Assembly: GCA_947503785.1 (NCBI GenBank) | Contig: CANNFB010000015.1 | Coordinates: forward strand, 1-64,000 | Length of the DNA stretch: 64,000 nt | DNA from: an uncultured Campylobacterales bacterium | GTDB taxonomy: Bacteria > Campylobacterota > Campylobacteria > Campylobacterales > Arcobacteraceae | Reading direction: 5' to 3' | Part shown: in pieces, positions 57,520 to 64,000 of the stretch | Layout: the number at the start of each line of letters is the position of its first letter | Numbering within the stretch: the first letter of the stretch is position 1 | Translations under genes and position numbers: made by a program | Notes under the pieces: generated by a model | Told to the model about the DNA's origin: nothing | Databases searched by the model: none | What the model saw: the letters and a program-made list of their open reading frames with translations, nothing else

Positions 57520-57996
57520 ATGAAAATAGCCGTAATTCAAGGACCAAACTTAAATATGTTAGGTATTAGAGAACAACACATTTATGGTCCAATGAACCTA
57601 GAACAAATTCACGAGCAGTTAAAAAATGCAGCAGCACAAAATGGGGTTGAATTAGAATTTTTTCAATCAAACTTAGAGGGTGAAATTGTTGATAGAGTTC
57701 AAGAATGTTTAGGAACAGTTGATGGAATTTTAATTAATCCAGCAGCATATTCTCACACGTCTATAGCTATTAAAGATGCATTAAGTGCAGTTGAACTTCC
57801 AACAGTTGAAGTACATATTTCAAATATCTATAAAAGAGAAGAGTTTAGACAAAAATCATTAACTGCAAGCGCAACTACTGGTGTTATTTCTGGATTTGGA
57901 CCATTTGGTTATCATATGGGGTTAATTGCATTAATGCAAATCATTTCTGAAATTAAAGCTGTTGAAGAAGCTCAACAACAAGAAGTAACAGAATAA
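57520..57996 (+). CDS. aroQ: 3-dehydroquinate dehydratase, type II
   Basis: A 158-residue Aro[20 protein letters not shown] with the catalytic Tyr, [28 protein letters not shown] and [15 protein letters not shown]. It dehydrates 3-dehydroquinate in the shikimate pathway. Ribosome site AAAAGGA. It is the first gene of a run with the deaminase homologue (10 bases) and sppA (overlap). Confidence 0.96.
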   Translation: MKIAVIQGPNLNMLGIREQHIYGPMNLEQIHEQLKNAAAQNGVELEFFQSNLEGEIVDRVQECLGTVDGILINPAAYSHTSIAIKDALSAVELPTVEVHISNIYKREEFRQKSLTASATTGVISGFGPFGYHMGLIALMQIISEIKAVEEAQQQEVTE

Positions 57997-58006
57997 TCAC
58001 AATCGT

Positions 58007-59230
58007 ATGAATATACTAAGTGCAAAGTGGGTTATTACCTGCGATGAAAATTTTAGCATCATTAAAAATGGTGCTATTGTTTTTGAAGATAAAATAGTTG
58101 ATATAGATACGATAGAGAATATTCGAAAAAAATATCCAAATGAAGAAATTTTAGATGTAGAGGCTAATTCAGTTTTAATGCCTGGACTTATTAACTCTCA
58201 TGTACATTTAGAATTCTGCGCAAACTCAACAACACTAAAATATGGTAACTTTCTATCTTGGTTAAACTCTGTTATTAAAAATAGAGATATTTTAATAGAA
58301 AAAGCTACAAATAAATTAATCTCAACAAAACTTGATAGAATGAAAAAAACAGGAACTACAACAATAGGTGCAATATCATCTTATTCTTTTGATATGGAAC
58401 CATGTGTAAAGTCACCTATTAATACAGTATTCTTTTGTGAAGTAATTGGAAGTAAAGCAGATATGGCAGATACATTATTTGCTGATTTTAAAAGTAGATT
58501 AAATAGTGCAAAACAATTTGCTTCTAAAAACTTTATTCCTGCTATTGCAATTCACTCACCATATTCAGTACATCCCTTTTTAGTAAGAGAAAGTTTAGCT
58601 TTAGCTAAAGCTGAAGAGTTAAGCGTATCAACTCATTTTTTAGAATCTCCTGAAGAGTTTGAGTGGTTACATAAAGATGAAGGTTTATTTGTAGAATTCT
58701 TTAAAAACTTTTTAAATCAGAGTAAAGCCGTTACTAAACCTATGGAATTTTTAACACATTTTTCAAATGTTAAAAATTTATCCTTTACTCATTGTGTTGA
58801 AGCAAGTGCTGATGATTTAGAAAAAATTAAATCTTTAGGTGCTGTTATTAATCATTGTCCAACATCAAATAGAGTTTTAAATAATTCTAAATTAGATTTA
58901 TCAAAACTTGAAGGTATTGATTTTTCAATTGGAACTGATGGTTTAAGTTCTAATAATTCATTATCTATGTTTGATGAGTTGAGAACAGCGTTGATGATTC
59001 ATTCAAATGAAAATATAATTGAGCTTTCACAAAAACTACTTAAAGCTGCTACTATAAATGGAAGTAGGGCATTAGGTTTAAATAAGGGTAGCTTAGAAGT
59101 ACAAAAAGATGCTGATATCATATCTTTTAATCTGCCAGATGAAATTGAAGATAAAGAGGATTTAGCTATGCAGATTATTTTACATACTAAATCTGTAAAT
59201 AAAACTATTATAGGAGGAGTTATTGTTTAA
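58007..59230 (+). CDS. Aminofutalosine deaminase family amidohydrolase
   Basis: A 407-residue metal-dependent amidohydrolase (TatD/MtaD-like superfamily): the metal HxH in LINSHVHLEF near 67, a middle AIHSPYSVHP His, THFLESPEE, HCPTSNRVL and IGTDGLSSNNSLSMFDEL with the metal Asp. In Campylobacterota this family deaminates 6-amino-6-deoxyfutalosine or a related nucleoside for menaquinone synthesis. UbiE at 6110 completes that quinone. A chlorohydrolase/SsnA function is the alternative. It overlaps sppA by 8 bases. Confidence 0.82.
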   Translation: MNILSAKWVITCDENFSIIKNGAIVFEDKIVDIDTIENIRKKYPNEEILDVEANSVLMPGLINSHVHLEFCANSTTLKYGNFLSWLNSVIKNRDILIEKATNKLISTKLDRMKKTGTTTIGAISSYSFDMEPCVKSPINTVFFCEVIGSKADMADTLFADFKSRLNSAKQFASKNFIPAIAIHSPYSVHPFLVRESLALAKAEELSVSTHFLESPEEFEWLHKDEGLFVEFFKNFLNQSKAVTKPMEFLTHFSNVKNLSFTHCVEASADDLEKIKSLGAVINHCPTSNRVLNNSKLDLSKLEGIDFSIGTDGLSSNNSLSMFDELRTALMIHSNENIIELSQKLLKAATINGSRALGLNKGSLEVQKDADIISFNLPDEIEDKEDLAMQIILHTKSVNKTIIGGVIV

Positions 59231-60113
59231 TTTTTTTAAAATATTATTCTCTCCCATTATTGCGATTTTAGATTTCATAACTAAATATTTTAAAACAATA
59301 GTTTTTTTAACTATTATGTATTTTATTGTATACAGTCCAAATGATAAGATGAATGATAATGGAACATTTGAAGTTGCAAATTTACAAAGAATTGAACTTT
59401 TTGGTCCAATTTTAGATGTAAGTAAAACTTTAAATGAAATAGAGAAAGCAAAACAAAATACTAATATTAAAGGTGTCTTATTAATTGTAAACTCTCCAGG
59501 TGGTGCCGTAGCTCCCTCTGTTGAACTAGCGTATGCAATTAAAGAGTTAAAAGCTATTAAACCAGTTGTTGTATATGCAAGTGGAGTAATTGCTAGTGGT
59601 TCTTATTATGCTTCTATTTGGGCAGATAAAATCATTGCAAATCCTGGTTCAATGGTTGGTTCAATTGGTGTAATAATGCAAGGTGTTAATACTGAAGAAT
59701 TAATGCAAAAAATTGGAATATCAACTCAAACTGTAAAAGCAGGTAAATATAAAGAATCAGGAACCCCAACGCGAAAGTGGTTTGATTATGAGAAAGAGCA
59801 GTTACAAAGTGTAATTGATGATACTTATAATATGTTTATTCATGATGTTGCAAATGCAAGAAAACTTGATGTTAAAAAGCATACACAATTTGCAGATGCA
59901 AAAATATTTACATCTTCACAAGCGAAAAAAGTAGGTCTTGTTGATGAGGTTGCTACAATTTCTAGTGCTGAAAAATCAATTATAAAACTTTCAAAAGTTG
60001 ATACTGCTATTTGGCAAAAACAAGATAAATTTGATGAGTTTCTTGATAAATTTATGAGTCAAGTTGTATCAAAAGTAAGTATGAACTTTAGCTCTGGTTT
60101 AAAAGCTTACTAA
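59223..60113 (+). CDS. sppA: Signal peptide peptidase SppA (short form)
   Basis: A 296-residue serine protease with one N-terminal transmembrane helix (about 20-38). The catalytic Ser is in VIASGSYYASIWADKI and the general-base Lys in VKAGKYKESGTPTRKW, with NSPGGAV and GSIGVIMQG as core signatures. This is the short bacterial type, facing the periplasm, which cuts remnant signal peptides in the membrane. The start is TTG 59223, five bases after AGGAGG; no better start. Confidence 0.93.
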   Translation: MFNFFKILFSPIIAILDFITKYFKTIVFLTIMYFIVYSPNDKMNDNGTFEVANLQRIELFGPILDVSKTLNEIEKAKQNTNIKGVLLIVNSPGGAVAPSVELAYAIKELKAIKPVVVYASGVIASGSYYASIWADKIIANPGSMVGSIGVIMQGVNTEELMQKIGISTQTVKAGKYKESGTPTRKWFDYEKEQLQSVIDDTYNMFIHDVANARKLDVKKHTQFADAKIFTSSQAKKVGLVDEVATISSAEKSIIKLSKVDTAIWQKQDKFDEFLDKFMSQVVSKVSMNFSSGLKAY

Positions 60114-60116
60114 TAT

Positions 60117-60149
60117 AAAAGAAGTAGAATTTATTTCTGCTTCTTTTTT
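60117..60149 (+). terminator. sppA operon terminator
   Basis: A 12-bp stem with one G-U pair (aaagaagtagaa / ttctgcttcttt), 5-base loop, and a T tract to 60149. It lies just after the sppA stop. The rest of the gap to rhlE (60150-60320) shows no gene, only A/T-rich DNA. Confidence 0.75.
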
Positions 60150-60320
60150 AATATTCTTTAATTATTTGTTAAATTCTTTTTATTGTGTTATACTTCGAAA
60201 AAATTCTAGTAATTAATCTTCACTATTCTTTGTTTCCCTAAATTTTTGATATTTCTAATATTTAATGATAAACTAGACTAGATACTGTTTCTTGTTAGAT
60301 AACAAAATCAAAGGTAATTA

Positions 60321-61769
60321 ATGACATTTACAGAACTAGGATTAAATCCAGATATCCTAAAAGCAATAGAAGAGCAAGGTTATACACAACCAACTCCAAT
60401 CCAAGAGCAAGCAATTCCAATCGTTTTAGAAAAACATGATATTTTAGCAGCAGCTCAAACAGGTACAGGAAAAACTGCAGCTTTTACACTTCCTTTATTA
60501 AATACTTTAAGTAAAAAGAAAAGTACATTTAAAGAAAAACATTATGTTAAAGCATTAGTATTAACTCCAACAAGAGAATTAGCTTCTCAAGTTGCTGAAA
60601 ATATAGAAGCGTATAGTAGATACTTACCTCTTAAATCAGCAGTTATTTTTGGTGGAGTTGGTATCAACCCTCAAAAAGCGGAGTTAAGAAAAGGTGTTGA
60701 TATTGTAATTGCAACACCTGGTAGATTATTAGATTTAGTTGGTCAAAAATGTATTGATTTATCAAGAGTTGAGTTCTTTGTTCTTGATGAAGCAGATAGA
60801 ATGTTAGATATGGGTTTTATTCACGATATGAAAAAAATCATAGCAATAATTCCAAAGCACAGACAAACACTTCTTTTTTCAGCAACATTCTCTGATGAAA
60901 TAAAAAAATTATCTGAAGGATTATTAAACAATGCAAAGATAGTTGAAGTTGAAAGACGAAATGCATCTTCTAATCAAGTAAGTCAAGTTGTTCATTATGT
61001 AAATAAAGATACAAAAAAACATTTATTATCACATTTAATTAGTGATGGTAAATGGAATCAAGTTTTAGTTTTTACAAGAACAAAACATGGAGCAAATAAA
61101 TTAGCAGAGTTTTTAAATAAAGAAGGAATTACATCTGCTGCTATTCATGGTAATAAATCACAAGGTGCTAGAACAAAAGCATTAAGTAATTTTAAATCAA
61201 AAGCAATAAGAGTTTTAGTAGCAACTGATATCGCAGCACGTGGTATTGATATTGCCCTTTTACCTCATGTTGTAAATTTTGAACTACCAAATGTTTCTGA
61301 AGATTATGTTCATAGAATTGGAAGAACAGGAAGAGCTGGAAATGAGGGTGTTGCTATGTCTTTAGTTTGTAGTGATGAGTACTTCTTTTTAACAGATATT
61401 GAAAAACTTATTAAAAAATCAATAGAAGTTGTTGCTGTTGATGGCTTTACCTTGCCAAAATTAGCTAAGCCTAATATTCAAAAAAAGACAAATGAAAGAT
61501 CTAATAACAGAGCAAAAAATAAGCCAAATCTTGATTCAAATTCTAGATCAAGAAGTAGAGATAATTCAAGTCCTGAAAGAAATAAATCTGAGGGTAAAAA
61601 TAAAGCAAATATTAAATTTCCAGATAAAAAAAGAGTTAGTAAAAAAGATGAGAATAGTTCATTGATTTCTAAATGGGAAAATGAAGTGAAAAAACAAAAA
61701 GATAATGAATCAAAAAATCCTCGAAATACGAGAAATAGAAGAATTAGTACGGCCTCTAAAGGAAGATAA
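60321..61769 (+). CDS. rhlE: DEAD-box RNA helicase (RhlE type)
   Basis: A 482-residue helicase. Q motif [28 protein letters not shown]-type opening, [12 protein letters not shown] (Walker A), [24 protein letters not shown], then the C-terminal core [25 protein letters not shown] and [10 protein letters not shown]. The last ~95 residues form a basic low-complexity RNA-binding tail ([23 protein letters not shown]). It remodels RNA or ribosome assembly; in AT-rich bacteria often cold-induced. Separated from sppA by 207 bases; a bidirectional hairpin separates it from ackA. Confidence 0.93.
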   Translation: MTFTELGLNPDILKAIEEQGYTQPTPIQEQAIPIVLEKHDILAAAQTGTGKTAAFTLPLLNTLSKKKSTFKEKHYVKALVLTPTRELASQVAENIEAYSRYLPLKSAVIFGGVGINPQKAELRKGVDIVIATPGRLLDLVGQKCIDLSRVEFFVLDEADRMLDMGFIHDMKKIIAIIPKHRQTLLFSATFSDEIKKLSEGLLNNAKIVEVERRNASSNQVSQVVHYVNKDTKKHLLSHLISDGKWNQVLVFTRTKHGANKLAEFLNKEGITSAAIHGNKSQGARTKALSNFKSKAIRVLVATDIAARGIDIALLPHVVNFELPNVSEDYVHRIGRTGRAGNEGVAMSLVCSDEYFFLTDIEKLIKKSIEVVAVDGFTLPKLAKPNIQKKTNERSNNRAKNKPNLDSNSRSRSRDNSSPERNKSEGKNKANIKFPDKKRVSKKDENSSLISKWENEVKKQKDNESKNPRNTRNRRISTASKGR

Positions 61770-61797
61770 AAGATAAAGGCAAAGTGCCTTTATCTTT
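61769..61797. terminator. Bidirectional terminator between rhlE and ackA
   Basis: A perfect 13-bp stem (aaagataaaggca / tgcctttatcttt) with a 3-base loop starts at the last base of the rhlE stop. It lies between convergent genes and has A/T feet. Confidence 0.75.
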
Positions 61798-61817
61798 ATA
61801 ATATTTAAAAATTATTC

Positions 61818-63014
61818 TTATAATTCTGAAACAATTTTGTAAGTATCATTAGCAATAACGTACTCTTCATTTGTTGGAATAACAAAGATTCTTGCAGAAG
61901 AACTATTTGTAGCAATATCTCTTGGTTCTTGAGATCTTTTATTATTTTTTACTGGATCAATATTTAATCCCATACCGTCAAGACCAGTACAAACAATTTC
62001 TCTAATTAATGCTGAGTTTTCACCAATACCACCTGTGAAACATAATGCATCAACACCATCAAGTGCAGCAACATAAGCTCCAACATATTTTTTGATATTG
62101 TAAGCTACCATTTGTACTGCTAATCTACATCTATCATCACCAGCTTGCATACCATCAAGAACTTCTCTTAAATCTGATGATTTTCCTGAGATACCTAAAA
62201 TTCCAGATTTTTTATTCATTACATCAAGTGCACCATCAATAGTTAAGTTTTCTTGACTCATCATATAAGAAAGTGCTCCAGCACCAACATCACCAGCTCT
62301 CGTACCCATCATTAAACCTTGAACAGGTGTAAGACCCATTGATGTATCAATACATTTGCCGTTTAATACAGCAGATACAGATGATCCATTTCCTAAGTGA
62401 CAAACAATAACTCTAGTATTATGTTTTTTGTCTAACATACCTTGTGCTTCACTTGAAACAAAGAAATGTGAAGTTCCATGGAATCCATATTTTCTAATAC
62501 CATGTTTAATATATTGATCATAAGGAAGTGCATACATATATGCATAGTCAGGCATTGTTTGGTGAAAGGCAGTATCAAAAACTGCTACATTTGGTTTACC
62601 CGGAATTAATTCTTGACAGATTTCCATACCCATAATATTTGCAGGGTTATGTAAAGGAGCTAAAGGAATTAGTTTTTTCATTGTTTCGATTACTTTAGGA
62701 GACACCATAACAGAAGATGCGAACTCTTCTCCACCATGAACTGCTCTATGTCCAATAGCATCAATATTATTAATTGAATCAATAACCTTACCTTCACCTT
62801 GTGATAATGTTCTTAATACTAATTCAATAGCTTCTTTATGCGTAGGCATTGCAACATCAAGTTTAAGTTTTTGACCTTCACCAAATTCGTGTTTTAAAAC
62901 ACCATCAATTCCAATTCTTTCACATAGACCAACAGCTAAAACTTCTTTACTTAATGGGTTCATTAATTGATACTTTAAAGACGAACTTCCTGCGTTTAAG
63001 ATAAATACTAACAT
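61818..63014 (-). CDS. ackA: Acetate kinase
   Basis: A 398-residue AckA: FILNAGSSSLKYQL at the N-terminus, AVHGGEEF, LAPLHNPANIMG, VFDTAFHQTMPD, CHLGNGSSVSAV and GGIGENSALIRE. It converts acetyl phosphate and ADP to acetate and ATP, or the reverse. It follows pta by 27 bases and is surely co-transcribed with it; this pair lets the cell use or excrete acetate. Confidence 0.97.
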   Translation of the reverse strand: MLVFILNAGSSSLKYQLMNPLSKEVLAVGLCERIGIDGVLKHEFGEGQKLKLDVAMPTHKEAIELVLRTLSQGEGKVIDSINNIDAIGHRAVHGGEEFASSVMVSPKVIETMKKLIPLAPLHNPANIMGMEICQELIPGKPNVAVFDTAFHQTMPDYAYMYALPYDQYIKHGIRKYGFHGTSHFFVSSEAQGMLDKKHNTRVIVCHLGNGSSVSAVLNGKCIDTSMGLTPVQGLMMGTRAGDVGAGALSYMMSQENLTIDGALDVMNKKSGILGISGKSSDLREVLDGMQAGDDRCRLAVQMVAYNIKKYVGAYVAALDGVDALCFTGGIGENSALIREIVCTGLDGMGLNIDPVKNNKRSQEPRDIATNSSSARIFVIPTNEEYVIANDTYKIVSEL

Positions 63015-63041
63015 ATATTACTTCCTTATTTTAATTTAAAA

Positions 63042-64000
63042 TTATTTAATTTGAGTTGCTGTAATAGCTACTAGGTTTGAGATATCTTCAATTGAACAAC
63101 CTCTTGATAAGTCATTAACTGGCTTTGCTAAACCTTGAACAACTGGTCCATGAGCAGCAGCTCCTGCAAATCTTTGAACTAATTTATATCCAATGTTTCC
63201 AGACTGTAAATCAGGAAAAACTAATACATTTGCTTTTCCTGCAACTTCAGAACCTGGTGCTTTCTTAGCTCCAATTGCTTCAACAATTGCAGCATCTGCT
63301 TGCATTTCACCATCAAAGGCAAAATCTACATTTCTATCTTCTAAAATATCAACAGCAAATTGAACTTTATCAACTAATGGATGCTTTGCACTTCCTTTTG
63401 TTGAAAATGATAACATAGCAACTCTTGGATCTAGTCCAACAACAGATGCAGCAGTTGCAGCAGTTGCACATGCAATATCAGCTAATTGTTCAGCATTTGG
63501 TTCAGGAATAACAGCACAATCTGCAAAAAGAATTAATCCATTGTCTCCAAATTTACCATCAGCAGTTTCCATAATAAATGCAGATGAAACAGTGTTAATT
63601 CCAGGTGCTGTTTTAATAACATGAATAGCAGCTTTTAAAACATCAGAAGTTGGAGAATTTGATCCAGCAACAAGTCCATCCGCATCACCAAGTCTTACCA
63701 TCATACAACCAAAGAATCTAGGTTCAGTAGTCATAATTTCTGTAGCTTCTTCTTTTGTCAAACCTTTTTTCTTTCTAAGTTCAACTAATTCATTAATATA
63801 AGTGTCGATATTATCAAACTTTTTTGGATCGATAATTGTAGCACCTTCAATATTTGCACCACATGCTAAGGCATCTTTTTTAATTGTATCTTCATTTCCA
63901 ATTAAAACGACCTTTGCAGTTTTTTCTTCTAATACTTGTTGTGTAGCTTTAAGTACTCTTTCGTCCTCAGACTCAGGAAGAACAATTGTTCTTAATTGTA
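63042..64000 (-). CDS. pta: Phosphate acetyltransferase (partial, start beyond window)
   Basis: The reading frame continues unbroken to the right edge; 318 residues are visible, beginning QLRTIVLPESEDERVLK, so only the first dozen or so residues are missing. Signatures: TTEPRFFGCMMVRLGDADGLVAGSN, LFADCAVIPEPNA, NVLVFPDLQSGNIGYKLVQRFAG. It is the short Pta form (about 330 residues) without the DRTGG N-terminal regulatory domain of E. coli Pta. It makes acetyl phosphate from acetyl-CoA for AckA. An internal ATG at 63761 is not the start. Confidence 0.96.
   Translation of the reverse strand, partial: QLRTIVLPESEDERVLKATQQVLEEKTAKVVLIGNEDTIKKDALACGANIEGATIIDPKKFDNIDTYINELVELRKKKGLTKEEATEIMTTEPRFFGCMMVRLGDADGLVAGSNSPTSDVLKAAIHVIKTAPGINTVSSAFIMETADGKFGDNGLILFADCAVIPEPNAEQLADIACATAATAASVVGLDPRVAMLSFSTKGSAKHPLVDKVQFAVDILEDRNVDFAFDGEMQADAAIVEAIGAKKAPGSEVAGKANVLVFPDLQSGNIGYKLVQRFAGAAAHGPVVQGLAKPVNDLSRGCSIEDISNLVAITATQIK

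Noticed and set aside
63042-63761. 239-residue stand-alone phosphate acetyltransferase fragment
   Set aside because: The frame continues without stop to the window edge and encodes normal Pta sequence, so the ATG at 63761 is internal.

Overview
The window is AT-rich, densely coded chromosomal DNA of a free-living member of the Campylobacterota, most likely the Arcobacter group (Arcobacteraceae). Reasons: the protein sequences of GroEL, GlmS, MetK, LepA and FtsH; sensor kinases of the AHQWRQPL type; a MutS fused to HNH, a form I associate with this phylum; an aminofutalosine-deaminase-family hydrolase, which fits menaquinone synthesis by the futalosine route; and extended -10 promoters (GCTATAAT). 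This assignment is from recognition of families, not from a search. No insertion sequence, prophage, integrase, CRISPR array or complete RNA gene is visible.

Layout. 1-130: the 3' end of a 5S rRNA (end of an rRNA operon lying to the left) and its terminator. 130-3500: a degraded Spy/CpxP-like fragment, an OmpR-type regulator, its sensor kinase and an HI0933-type flavoprotein whose start codon appears to be ATC. 3560-8090: YmdB phosphodiesterase, MagIII glycosylase, a ParA-like ATPase paired with a tail-anchored coiled-coil protein, UbiE and XseA. 8160-10400: a CheW / CheY-like / REC-PAS-coiled-coil cluster. 10420-13040: cyclophilin, a thioredoxin-like ferredoxin, PanD, YbaB and a prenyl synthase. 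13090-15150: groESL under a CIRCE operator. 15340-18900: a 609-residue CARDB plus papain-like (YiiX-type) protein and an HD-GYP c-di-GMP phosphodiesterase. 19100-30400: housekeeping genes (suhB, glmS, metK, accD, a degenerate ThiE homologue, rlmH, a DksA-type protein, dusB, prmA, ftsH). 30500-34400: a PhnD-like binding protein, a membrane kinase and a REC-PAS-GGDEF diguanylate cyclase. 34380-36200: leuA behind a probable leucine leader peptide. 36300-42050: a duplicated DUF1538 membrane protein with a GlnB-like tail, a thioredoxin-fold protein, a haem-binding protein and MutS-HNH. 42070-45480 (minus strand): comF-like, hisH, hisA, a 49-residue membrane protein and an MFS transporter. 45590-48130: a GH17-GT2 glucan synthase-like fusion. 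48200-57450 (minus): lepA, two OmpA proteins, prs, two different mnmA genes with a folK remnant between them, intact folK and an aminopeptidase P. 57520-61770: aroQ, the aminofutalosine deaminase homologue, sppA and rhlE. 61800-64000 (minus): ackA and pta, with pta running off the right edge.

The most unusual items are: the folK-mnmA region, where a gammaproteobacterial-type mnmA lies between intact folK and a decayed folK piece; the leucine leader upstream of leuA; the CARDB/papain-like protein; the MutS-HNH fusion; the DUF1538-DUF1538-GlnB fusion; the GH17-GT2 fusion; the ParA-like/tail-anchored pair; and the non-canonical start of the flavoprotein. Signalling genes are plentiful: three receiver-containing loci plus c-di-GMP synthesis and breakdown.
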